A stretch of DNA of 64,000 bases from Verticillium longisporum (taxonomy: Eukaryota > Ascomycota > Sordariomycetes > Glomerellales > Plectosphaerellaceae). The stretch covers positions 682,001 to 746,000 of the forward strand of contig JAETXT010000004.1 in assembly GCA_019188255.1 (NCBI GenBank), read 5' to 3'. Under the pieces are notes generated by a model. The model was not told the DNA's origin. It made no database searches and saw nothing but the letters and a program-made list of their open reading frames with translations. Positions 22,243 through 33,078 of this stretch are shown here, one piece after another. The stretch's first letter is position 1. Each line of letters begins with the position of its first letter. Made by a program: the position numbers and the translations under genes.

Positions 22243-23731
22243 ATGAAAACCTCAACGTCCAAGGTCGCAGCCCTCGTCTGCTTCCTTCTCCTCAGCTCTG
22301 CAATGGCCTCAATGGCGGCTTGGTCTACAGACATGGGAGACCAGCTTGTCCTCCAGTCTCCCACTTCCCACCTTTTGTACCACAGCAGCTGCAACACCTC
22401 CACCGATCTCGTCTTCCCAGTCAACGACCCTTTCATCTTGGAGACCGAGTTTCCCCCCAAAGAACACGGCAGCCTGGCCGGCGTCGGCTGGTTCGACGCC
22501 GTCACAACATGGGTCCTTCCTCCAACGCAGCTCGTCTCTCGAGAGTATGACTGACTCTCTCTCTAGGCTTGTCTCTGGTATCAAGACTCCTCAAACAACC
22601 TCGTGTACGCTCGCTACGAGTGCAACGCCACCAGCGGCGCCTACGCGCTTCACAACTCAGAGATCATCTCGACAGCTCTTCCCGATAGCATTGCGCTCCA
22701 TAATCGTACGGCGCTCAGTGCCGTCCTCCTTGGCGCCGAGGAGGGCATTCGAGTCTACGCCCACGATGAGGAAAGAAGGATCCATGAACTTTCGTTCCAT
22801 AACCCAACGGGCTGGCTTTATGGTGGATCGGTGGCAGACCAGCCGGGAAACGGGCTTGCGCTGGCATCTGCTGCGTCGGCCGAAAAGGAGGTCACCGTCA
22901 TTGTGCCGGGCGAGCAAGGCATTCAAGTGCTCCATAAGGACATCAAAGACACTGTTTGGGACAGGTGTAAGTGTGAACGCAATCAACCCCTTAAATCACG
23001 CCGCTGACAGTGTCCATCAGCAACCACTTCGATATCTGGCGAGATGGCTTCATTCCCATCCAACAATCTCCACTCCCTAGCCCTCACAACCGACGAGGAA
23101 GGATCATCCTCCCTCTTCTACATCGGAACCGACGCAAGGCTCCATCACCTCCTCTCCCCACCCAACAGCCCAGAAACCTGGGTCCCACAGCCCACCCAGC
23201 CCCGCGACCTCTGGCCAAAGGCCCAAACCCCCTCCGTCCCCCTAACCATAACCTCCCGCCGCGGAGCTCGCGTCTTCACACTCTACTACCAGGCCTCCCC
23301 CACGGAGATCGCCTCCGCAACCTTCAACGGAGAAACCTGGTCCACGACCCTCCTCCCCCTCCTCCCGCCCCCCGGAGATAAGCCCCTTCCTAACCCCCGA
23401 TCCCACCACCCCGCGCACCGAGCCCCCGCAGCCCAGAGACGTCAAGGCTCCCCTCTCAAAACCAGCCCTCATAGCCCTGTGCACGATCCTGCCCGTCGTC
23501 GTCGTGCTAGCCTTCTGCGCAGCGTGCCTCTTCACACACCGCAGGCGCCAGGCAGCCGCGAGGCACGGCCCCCGCCGCGCGCCGTCGAGAACCAGACCGC
23601 GCTCGACGGATCTGGCGTTCCGACACGTCAGGCCGTACAGCGAGTTTGGCGAGCTGAGCTGGGAGGATGGCGTGAGCGAGGATACGACTACCGCCAGCCC
23701 GTGGCGGAGGAAGAGGGGGTGGACGTGTTGA
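22243..23731 (+). CDS. Lectin-like type I membrane protein, frame broken near 23370
   Basis: Likely exons 22243-22512, 22567-22966 and 23021-23731. A signal peptide starts it (KVAALVCFLLLSSAMASMAAW). The extracellular part has repeated blades: YQDSSNNLVYARYECN, GIRVYAHDEERRIHELSFHN, SSSLFYIGTDARLHHLLS and RGARVFTLYYQAS. These resemble the fungal fucose-lectin-like beta-propeller family. After WSTTLLPLLPPP at 23368-23373 (C6 run) the frame must shift one base to reach a Pro/Thr linker, a membrane helix (ALIALCTILPVVVVLAF) and a basic tail (HRRRQAAARHG) ending at TGA 23731. Without the shift the frame runs to 23775 with no helix. The first intron donor is uncertain (22501 is an alternative). 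The ligand is unknown. Confidence 0.6.
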
Positions 23732-24240
23732 TGAATCGGGCGCTCTACTCGGCAAGATTGAGGGTTCACCCATGAGGTCGGCACACGCATTGGGTCAGCT
23801 GACTTCATTCTGGGAGAGCAGTTTCGGGAATCTGTGGCTGCGAAATGTATGACAAGTTGTGAAGAACGAGACGTGGCTTCATCCTGCTTGTGAGGAATAT
23901 GGGCGGTTGGACCTCGACGTAAATTATTTGGCTAGTTAACAAACAGAATACATTGCGTAAAAAAGTCACAGGTCTATGGCTACTGCACTCGATGAAACCG
24001 GTGTACATGATATTCATTTGGTATCGAATTAACATCTATAGGACGTTTCAACCGACATATTGTCATCGTCAACACAAGGTATTATTTCTAGTCATTACGC
24101 AGAATAAGAGATGCAGACATGCTGCTCAAGCAACCAGCCACCAACGCCATCTATGCCACTATTTCCTTCACTCTCGGTCCCAGACCTGATCCTCCAGCTA
24201 TCCATTATCCATATCAAAGACTCCCCACAGACCGCAACGT
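23732..24240. other. Convergent 3' flanks
   Basis: 509 AT-rich bases between two convergent genes; nothing recognised. Confidence 0.45.
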
Positions 24241-26145
24241 CTAAGCCGCACCGCCAGCAGACAGTGTGGTAGTGTCGAGCTTCTTCCACCTGGACCCAAG
24301 ACTCGCCACAAAGGCCACACCCGCGCCGGCAATAACAAGCGCAAACGTCACACGAAGACCGTCCATGTAAGCCTCGATGACAAGCGGGACGACTTCTGTG
24401 GGGAAGGCGTTGCGGATCTCAGTCGCGCCAGTCAAGATAACTTGCTCTTGGGAGATCTGGGGAGCTGTATCGCGAAGGGTCTTGAGGATGGTTTGGAGGA
24501 AACCAGCCTGAGCACCGGCAACGTAGAAGGCACCGCCGATAATCTGGAAGACTGGTTGGTGTTAGCAGAGATGGCCATGTCGAAGCTGTCAGCGCCACAG
24601 GAGAAACTTACAGAGCAGAATGGCCGTCTTGGAGGCGAGGTCTTCGGGGGTCGAGGTTCCCTGGACGGCAATCATCGGAATCTGGAACGAGGCGCCCCAG
24701 GACAGGCCAGCGAGGGCCTGGTAGCCGATCCACTCGCCGCTGCCGCTACCAATGTCGAGCGTGTAAATCAGGCCAGCCGCCACGGTAGAGACGGCAGCGG
24801 ATACGACGAGGATGGGTGTGTAGTGCCCATACATGGTGATCGAGATGCCCGAACTAACGGTAGCGATGGTGACACCGATGATGAGAGGCAGATTGCGCAC
24901 ACCGGATTGCGTGGGGGATTGGTTGTCGACCGACTGGAAGTAGATGGGCAGATAGTAGATCAGGGTGAAGTAGGCGCCAGCGTAGAAGAACATGTAAATG
25001 CTGGAGATGTAAAGCGTGCGGTCTTTGATGAGGCGCGGGGCAATCATGGAGCGCTCGCCTTGGTACCATTGAAGTACACCAAACGCAATGGCCATGAGGA
25101 CGAAACCGACAATGAGGCCAATGACGACGGAAGAGTCCCAAGCATGTTCAACGCCGCCGTACTGGAAGGCGAGCAGGAAAGAGATGGTGGCAGCCATGAT
25201 GAGGGCAGTGCCAAGGGGATCCATCTGCAGAATCTTCTCCTTCAGAGGTGCCTCAACGGGAATGGCGTGAGGAGGTGTCTGGAACCAGAACAGAATGATG
25301 GCAGCAGAGACGGCACCCTAGTCAAGTCAGTCTGGGGAGTCGGAATGAGGTTCAGGGACTGGGGCAACGCACGATGGGCAGGTTGATGTAGAAGCACCAA
25401 CGCCAAGTGACGTGGTCGGAAAAGACGCCACCAACGATGGGGCCGATGACCGAGGCAATACCGTACGAAGCACCGATAGCACCAGTGTATGCGGGGCGTT
25501 TGGCCGGAGGAGCGGCGAATCCGATAATGGTGTAGGCTCCGGAACCGATACCTGCGGCACCAACACCGGCAATGGCACGGCCGACAATGAGAGCGATGGA
25601 GGTCGGGGCGACGGCACAGATAAGCGAACCCACTTCGAAGATGGCGATCGAGATGAGGAAGCTAATCTTCAGCGGGAAGTACTTGTACGCCTTGCCCCCT
25701 GAGAAAGAACCACTTATCAGCACGGTGATCTCAAGGTGGACCAGTCTCGGGAAGTCAGTCACTTACAGGTTGACTGGAAGGCGGCCACGGTCATGAAGAA
25801 GGCGGCGCCGTACCACGACACTTCGTCCAAGCGCTTAAATTCGTCGGTAATCTTAGGGATGGCTGTGCCGACGATGGTCATGTCGAGAGCAACAAGAAAG
25901 ATGCTAAGCATGAGGGCGACAAAGACGAAAGTCAAGCGCATGCCTGTAGGGTACTGGAGTTCTTCGGCCGGTGCGGCGTCCTCGACACCCTTGTCTGGCT
26001 GCGTCTGCGTCTGTGCCTCTTCATCGACGTCGGTGGTCGAGCCATACTCCTTCTTGGCCTCTTCATACGCCGATGGTGTCACGGAAGGGGACCTCTCGGG
26101 TTCCTTCTCAGGGTTGCCCCCTAGGTTACTGGCGGTCAGAGACAT
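24241..26145 (-). CDS. MFS drug:H+ antiporter, DHA2 (14-helix) type
   Basis: Exons 25767-26145, 25373-25698, 24612-25317 and 24241-24551 give 573 aa, introns 55-68 bp. The N-terminal ~65 residues are cytoplasmic and polar. The helices that follow carry family marks: [17 protein letters not shown] (helix 1), [38 protein letters not shown], and motif [20 protein letters not shown], characteristic of antiporters. [11 protein letters not shown] is also typical. The length and helix number fit DHA2 exporters such as TOXA-type toxin or drug pumps. No secondary-metabolite synthase lies next to it, so the substrate is open. The 2.7 kb upstream of its ATG has no other gene. Confidence 0.88.
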
Positions 26146-28894
26146 GACGAGGAAGCCCCTTGGTGTTTGTTGATGGGTTGGGTAAGGTCAAGTCAGGGCT
26201 GATGTGGTGTCGTGCTACCGTGATAAGGTTGGTAGTGAGCAAGGACCCGCGATGTAAGTGTGTGAGAGGCTTGAAGGAAGGGATGGGCCGTGTAAGATGG
26301 CTTCGGGGCGTGCCTTATGTAGCACACTGCCTTTCCACTGCGATGAAGAAAGAATCTTACCAAGACGACCATGACGGTCTGCCTCACATCATCTCTGTAT
26401 ACTTGCTGCCTCAGTTCCGCAAGGGCAGGGGGTCCGCCTGGTCTGTTTCTGCCCATGGCTGCTCTGTCCCTCCTGCGCAGCAAGTTCTCGCCCGGGCTTA
26501 GAACCGAGACCGAGAGTCTCGAGGTGACCAATGCACGTGTTCGGAGACATCTTTGGTAATGCCGGCTCCACGGAGATTCGGGCGGACAGGGATAGAGAGG
26601 GTGATTCATCTGGCCGGGTAGGGGTGGTGGTACATGTGTGCCATGCTTTGCCTGGAAATGGCCAGACCAGGCGACCTGTGTCCAGCGGCAGAATTGCGCA
26701 CGACGACGAGGTACATTGTTGGGTACGTACCGTACCTCACAGCTCATACGCGGGCAGCAAGCGGCTGGGCACCAACATGCCTATTGGTAATCGGTGGGCG
26801 GGGTGTCAGGATGTCATGGTAGCCGGTAAGCCCTACGAGAAAAGGTGAGAATCCCTCCATTGTTGAGCTGCAGCACGGTGGCCCAATCCGGGCATCGATG
26901 TGGTGAGATGATCCGCTGGTGGGTTTTGCCCGTTGTCCAAGGGGGGCTGCCTTGTGGATGGCGAGATGAGATGAGCAATCCAGAGTCCTCGTGCTTTGCG
27001 GGCCTCAAGTCGGCCTGCGCCTTGGCTACCTAGCGCCCTGTCTGCGGACAAAGTGTGTGGCCCATGCCCGCGTCCGTTGCCCTGTGGCCAGTTCCATTGG
27101 CCTTGACTTGGGAGGGAGGCTTGGGAGGGTGGTGGAGCTTGCAGATGCTGGCTTTGTGGATGCTGGCTTTGCGGACTTTGGATGGCGTTAGCGCGCTCGA
27201 AGGGTACCGCCCGTGGAGTTATGGGTTTTCTCCGTGGGTGGGTTTCTTCCGACAATGGGTTTCTACCGATGGATGGGATTTGGCCCTTTTTGAGGGTGTG
27301 TGTGTTGGTACAGCTGAGCTGCCGGGCTTAACCAAACTCCAGGCATCATTCGTGGTCTCGGGCGCGTCTAGCAGCCCGTGTCTCTCATCAGTTCGCAACT
27401 TGGTCGCTGTGACGTAGGCGACCGTCTGCAGAGCTGCCGACGATGATGTTTTGTTCAAAGAGCCAAGGCGACGAGGTGTTGAGCTCATCGGAGACATTTG
27501 CACAGCTCAAACGGAGACTTACGGAGAATGGATCCGCTGTATCCTGCCTTTTCACTGCATCGCATCATCGCACCATCGCACCCCAACGCTGAGGCCAACC
27601 GCCAAGATAGCATGTGAAGGGGTACACTATGGCGGTTGACAGACGACCTCGGAAGTAGGCAGAAAGAACAATGGAATGCGAAGTGAAGATGCAAGCGCAA
27701 GCCCCCGAATCGCCGCGGAGTTTGGGCGCAGAGGAAATTTGTCAGATGGGCGCGATCAACCAAGACAAAAGTACCTCGCCCAACGCCAGACGCCAAACGC
27801 CCCCCAGCACCCAGAATTCAGAGGAACAAAAGCTCGGCGGTGGAGATGATGCTACGGACTACTGTACCGTAGCATCAGCGCGACTGAAACATGGATTGCC
27901 AAAAGTAACGGCCGCCTCGCATGAGCGCCAATAGGCATCGGGTGTGCGCGTCAGATTAGCAGCATGCCAGAATGGAGAGCGGCGAACAGCCATTCACGTC
28001 GTCGCCGTCGCACGACGGCCGTGGCATCAGCAGATTCGTCCGTTCGCGTCGGTCGTTGCTGTCCGTCAGCATACTAGCGGTGGGAAAGCTGATCTGCGTC
28101 GAGACAGAAACCTTATCTGCTGGGATCTGTCGCGCCAGCGCGCCGGCGGGACTGCTTCTGACCTGGGGCTTGTTGCTGGCGCTTTTGAGATTAGGCGGAC
28201 AGGGAGCAGGAATCCGAATCCGCGCAAGGGCCGTATTCCCAGACGAAAGGGTGTCGAGATTGGTCTGACGTGATCATTTATGAGCGAGCAAGCTAGCAAA
28301 TGATTAGCGACGTGGGTTCGGGAGGTCCGGGTCCCTCACTCCTGGTCAGATATGAACCGCCGGGTTCTTGACCTCCATCTTCCTAAGATTCAGGCTGTCC
28401 GTCGTCCGGCTGGGGTCACCAAAAACACGAGGATGGATGCAATCCCGAGCTGGAAGAAGTCGATAGAATGGCGAACAAGCCGTGTCTCTCTGCATTGCCT
28501 GAAGGAGCGAGCCCTGAGACGGCTGCCTACGAAAATGTTGATTATTGATCAAATTCATGTGGAGCGCACTGTACCTACACATGTGTGGCCGATGCGCATC
28601 CAATGATAGATTGCAGGGACGAGATCAATACACTGTGTAAGCCTGCACTTTCCTTGCCAACATCATCATAGCCACTGCCTGCCATCAATGACAACACCAC
28701 CTTCCTTGAATAGGTACCTACCTAAGGTAGGTGGTTCCTGCTACCTTTTCCTCGTAGACCCGGCTTTGTCATCATGATTCCTACTACGAGCTGACACAGC
28801 CTTGCAAACTGCATCTTGGATGACTCCTCTCCCCCTTGTTCTATACAGCTTTCTACCACTGCACGATAACACCGGGAACATTCTAACCGGATGC
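26146..28894. other. Long gene-free interval between MFS pump and Mo oxidoreductase
   Basis: 2.75 kb. A short direct repeat GATGCTGGCTTTG occurs twice at about 27144-27172, and a TAGGTACCTACC-type motif lies at 28711-28733. No domain-bearing ORF, RNA gene or terminal repeats were found. The left end must hold the MFS promoter; the right end is the 3' flank of the oxidoreductase. Confidence 0.45.
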
Positions 28895-31800
28895 TCAAAT
28901 GCCAGCACCTCCGCCCTCCTCGTCCTCGACACCCTTCCACGCAGGCACTAGCAACGTCTGCGGCGCCCTCACCTTGATCTGCTGGTTGACCCAGGCTTCC
29001 ATCCTTGACAAGCTCCGCTTTCCCTCCACTACCGCATCGTAGAACCCTTGATACCACATGGCCTGGCTGACTGGCACCAGCGCCGTCAAGCCACCATCGA
29101 TGTGAGCCAGATAGACATGAAGCGCCTGTAGTGTCTCCATCACCTCGTACGGACTGCGCTGCGAGTCTCGACTCGGGAACAGTGCGTCTCTCAGCTTCTC
29201 CGCTTTCTTGCTGCCGCGCTGGCTGTCCTCGCCCAGTTCGCGGATATACGTCTCGAATCGACGCCGCATACCCTCGGCAATGCGGCGGAGGACGCGCAGC
29301 CCTGCTTCGATTTCAAGATCGTGCACGAGATCAGGAATCAGGTCTCCATAGATCTCGGAGAGGTGTTTAATGCTTTCGTAGGCTTCACCAAGCCATTCTT
29401 CCAGTTGTCGCTTGCGCATGGAGTATTCAGCAGCCATGGAGGTATGAGCCGACTTGTTTGATGCTTCGACCTCCGCTGCAGACTGAGGCTCGGGAACGTT
29501 AATTTTTCCAGTGTCAGTCACCTTTTCGATACGAACGGCACCAGCTTTAAAAGTCGGCTGTTTCGAGATAGGGTCCCATCGCTCTGCGTCCGTTAGCGCT
29601 GTTCAGAGCATGAACACACCAGGTCACGTCTTACCAACTGTGAGCTCGTTCGCAGCCCGCGCCCGTCCGTCTTTGCCATCCCAGTATCCAAAATGAAATG
29701 GCAGGAACACCTGTCCGACCTTGGTACCGCCGACCCTAGCCCGTACCTCGACTGCACCCCTCCGTGACCTGACGATTACCATATCTCCCGTCTGAATATC
29801 CAGCTTTTCAGCATCTTCAGAGGCGATGCGCACTTCAGGCTCGGGACAAGCCTTCTGCAGCGACTTGGCGCGACCAGTCTTTGTGCGCGTGTGGAAGTGG
29901 AACACGTTCCTCCCGGTTGACAATCGGAAGGGGTATGTTTCGTCTGTACCCTCCATCGGCTCGAAATAGTGGCACGACTTGAGAATGGCGCGCCCAGCAG
30001 GATTCATACCGGAATACGCTTCCTTCGAGTACGGCGCGCCAGTCTCCAAGTCGTGTCCGAAACTCTCGCAGACGTCAAGGTCAGTGAAAAACTTGCCGTC
30101 GGTAAAGAGACGTTCCGTTCCAGTAGGATTCGCCTCGTTACACGGCCACTGAAGTCCAGAGCCGCCGCTAAGCTTCTCATAAGACAGGCCGCTGTAATCG
30201 CAAGGTCGACCCTTTGACACACTTTTCCACGCCTCGAACACATCCGCCGCGTCTTTGAACGGAAAGAGGCTCTGTCCGTCTTTATCCTGGAAGCCCATTC
30301 TCCTGCCGTAATCCATGAAGATATCAAGATCACTCTTGGCCTCCCCGGGCGGCTCAACAGCCTTGTGGGAGAGATGCACCGTCCGGTCAACGTTTGTAAA
30401 ACATCCCTTCTTTTCGCCCCATTGCGCCGCCGGCAGAACGACATCGGCGACCGCAGCTGTTTCCGTCAGGTATATGTCCTGACACACAACCAAAAGGCTC
30501 GAACTGGTTAAGATCTTCCTGACGCGGGGCAGATTTGGCAGGCTGACCAGGGGATTCGTTCCCGAGATCCACAACATCCTAACCGAGCCATCCTCCATAA
30601 AGTTCAACAGGTTCTGCACATGGGTCGGTTCGTTCCAGTGGGGGACCTGGATATGTTCGATGTTCCACAGCCTTGCGAGTTCCTCCATGTGGTCTGGGTT
30701 GAGGTGGTTGCGAAACCCGGGGAATTCGCCGTCGCAGCCTGCCTCGCGGTTGTTTTGTGCAGTCGGCTGGCCGTTCATTTGCAAGACGCCGCTACCGGGT
30801 TTCCCGATCAGCCCACGGAGGAGATTGATGTTGTTGATCTGGCAGGCGCTTGCCGTGGCTTGATTGGATTGATAGACTCCCTGCAATGCCGTCGAAAGTA
30901 GGCTCTTGGTTTTTCCGAGAATCTCGGCGGCTTTCTGTAGGTCCTTGACAGGAACACCGGTGATCCTTTCGACGATTTCAGGTGTGTAGTCCTTGACCGT
31001 CTGTTCGAGATCCTTGAAACCGACAACGTGCTTTCCGAGCCAGTCTTGGTTGTACCACTTGTTCTTGAACATCAAATGCTGAATTCCGTTGAGAAGAGCC
31101 ATATTCGTCCCGATCCTGGGTGACAAGTGAACCGTGGCTCTCCTCGCCGTCTCCGACAGCCGCGGGTCGACGACAATGAGCTGTGGGGGGTCTGGCCCTT
31201 CAAGCCTGTCTAGCACCCTGCTCCACAGCACCGTCTGCGTCGCAGCCATATTGTGGCCGACGAAGAAAAGACAGTCTGTGTAGTCGATATCAGTATACGA
31301 CCCAGGCTGCCCATCTGACCCGAAGGACTCTCGCATCGACGCAGCTGCCGTAGCTGTGCACAGACGCGTGTTGCCGTCCCTGCTTCTCCATTAGTTGTCA
31401 TCCACACATGGGACAGGGTTCGCTTTACATGTGAAGCGTATGCAGTCCTGCCTTTCCTACCAAAGCCAGGGCATAGTATTCCTCGAGGAACAGCTGCCCG
31501 CTCGTATAGAAGGCTATACTGTGACTGGTGAGTCTCTCCATCAGCGATTTGGAGCGCTCGACAATGAGGCCCATGGCCTCGTCCCACGTGGCGCGTTCCA
31601 GCTTTCCGTTCCGCCGAATCAGGGGGTGCTGCAAGCGATCAGGGCTGTTGATGCCCTTCCACCTGGTGACAAGGTCAGCTGCTGCACCCATACATAGACT
31701 TTGAGCACGCTCACCCGTGAAGCCCCTTGGGCCCGAGCCTCCCCTTGTTCACCCGATCCGACGCCCTGCCCCGAACGCCGACGACCTTGCCGTCCTTGAC

Positions 31801-31998
31801 GCCAATGTCGAGACCGCACCCATTGCTGCAGAGGACGCACGCGCTCTGCACCCACTTCTCCGGCTCCTCGTCGTAGGCGTGGTCGACGCGAGTCGGCCAC
31901 TCGTGCTTGTACGGCGTCCGGGGGCCGTAAATGTCCTCTATGCAGTTCCGGCCGCAGTGGGCCGGCGGTTCGCCGAAGTTTCGTGAGCCTGATGGCAT
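28895..31998 (-). CDS. Bacterial-type molybdopterin oxidoreductase (DMSO-reductase superfamily, NasC/NarB/FdhF-like)
   Basis: Exons 31715-31998, 31429-31662, 29635-31379 and 28895-29583 (introns 49-52 bp) give 983 aa. The N-terminal Fe-S module has Cys54-x2-Cys57-x3-Cys61 (CVLCSNGCGLDIG). Gly89 stands where the fourth Cys is usual (NKGRLGPKGLHGW). Next come the molybdopterin domain (WKGINSPDRLQHPLIR; DGNTRLCTATAAASM with Cys180 as probable Mo ligand; LLRGLIGKPGSGV; AAVADVVLPAAQWGEKKGCF) and the cofactor-binding barrel (DMVIVRSRRGAVEVRA; VFLPFHFGYWDG; AANELT). A helical ~140-aa extension ends it. Known relatives bind two molybdopterin guanine dinucleotides and reduce nitrate or oxidise formate. 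There is no flavin or haem domain, so an external electron partner is needed. Substrate unknown; probably of bacterial origin. Confidence 0.85.
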
Positions 31999-32314
31999 GG
32001 TTGATTCCGGTTCCAGTTCGATGCGACTCTGAGGGACGAATGGCTGAGAGTGAATACTGAGGGCTTGGACACACAAATTGTTTGAGCAATAACGCGACTG
32101 CTATTGGAAAGCAGCGACGCTTCGGTGCCACGGACTTATGATGCGACACTGACGAGCTGGTGCGTCATGGTCCGGGCCGGTTTTGTGGGGCCAATTGAAG
32201 CTTCTCCGGAACGCTCGATTGAAGGTCTTGAGGGCTGACGTGTAGCCGTCTGGGATCACGGTGTTGTTGAAAGGGAATTCTTGTCCCGCCGGAATAATAT
32301 CAGCAGCTTTCATA
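31999..32314. promoter_or_regulatory. Divergent promoter between Mo oxidoreductase and mobA
   Basis: 316 bases separate the two start codons, so the genes can share control. Two CCAAT boxes are visible, one inverted at 32103-32107 (ATTGG) and one direct at 32191-32195. No clear HGATAR nitrogen-regulator site was seen. Co-regulation is inference. Confidence 0.45.
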
Positions 32315-33052
32315 ATGACGGCCAGCCCGGCCCAGACCAGTCGGTCCATCAAAGCAGTGATCCTCGCCGGAGGCAAGTCATCGAGACTCGGTCGGCCAAA
32401 ACATCTGCTCCAAACGCCACAACTGACGCCATTGTATCATCATCAGCTTCAACTCATCCGATCTGTCCTGCCAAGTTGCCAGATATTCATCTCGCTCGCC
32501 CAGGAGTCGCAGCAAGACGAGATGCTCTCCAGCCTGGAAGTCGTCAACAGGAAAGACGCATCTTTGTCGAACAGATGTGGTGCTCAAGACAATTCTATAT
32601 TCATTCTCATGGATCAGTCACCCAATGGGACCGATGTCTCTTCTGGCCCTGCCTCTGGGCTCGTTGCGGCTCATGCATACGATCCAGAGGCTTCCTGGCT
32701 AGTGGTGGCCTGCGACTATCCACTCGTCCCGGCAGAAGCTCTTCAGAAGCTGCTGCATGGTCCCGATCATCCTGTCAAGTGCTTCAAATCCTCTGAAGGC
32801 TTCTGTGAGCCGCTGCTCGGGTTATGGTCCCCGGAAGCGTTGCGCACGCTCACACAAAGAGTTACAGAAAGGAGACTGAGCCCTTCGGCAGTAGTCAAAG
32901 AGGTTGGGGGTCACATGTTGGAAGTGCCACAGGGTTTTGACTGTTGGGTTGCGAATGTCAACACAGCGGAAGAATGGGCGCAAGTCCTGCAAAGGTGGGA
33001 CGACATTGGTTTATATGAAGTACAGATCTCCGGGTTCGACAAGAGTAATTGA
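32315..33052 (+). CDS. mobA: MobA-type molybdenum cofactor guanylyltransferase
   Basis: Intronless, 245 aa from ATG 32315; an in-frame upstream stretch has no ATG. MobA transfers GMP from GTP to Mo-molybdopterin, forming the MGD cofactor used by DMSO-reductase-family enzymes. The N-terminus has the nucleotidyltransferase signature AVILAGGKSSRLGRPK (residues 14-29). WLVVACDYPLV matches the MobA acidic metal-binding block (usually ACDMPFL). CEPLLGLWSPEAL and a late CWVANVNTAEEW (usual N-x-N-T-P/A-x-D/E) complete the fold. It is divergent from the oxidoreductase and nearly touches the 3' end of moeA (26 bases). Related sugar or CTP transferases are possible, but the context favours MobA. Eukaryotes normally lack this enzyme. 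Confidence 0.82.
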   Translation: MTASPAQTSRSIKAVILAGGKSSRLGRPKHLLQTPQLTPLYHHQLQLIRSVLPSCQIFISLAQESQQDEMLSSLEVVNRKDASLSNRCGAQDNSIFILMDQSPNGTDVSSGPASGLVAAHAYDPEASWLVVACDYPLVPAEALQKLLHGPDHPVKCFKSSEGFCEPLLGLWSPEALRTLTQRVTERRLSPSAVVKEVGGHMLEVPQGFDCWVANVNTAEEWAQVLQRWDDIGLYEVQISGFDKSN

Positions 33053-33078
33053 TTACACGGACGATCTGACAACCACTA

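Noticed and set aside
24442..25386. 314-codon plus-strand frame opposite the MFS pump
   Set aside because: Antisense shadow of the transporter, without its own domain.
26146..28894. Possible secondary-metabolite genes next to the MFS pump
   Set aside because: No synthase, transferase or regulator domain could be read in any frame in the neighbouring 2.7 kb.
28895..33052. Bacterial contamination as source of the Mo genes
   Set aside because: The oxidoreductase has three in-frame fungal-size GT-AG introns and lies between fungal genes on the same contig.
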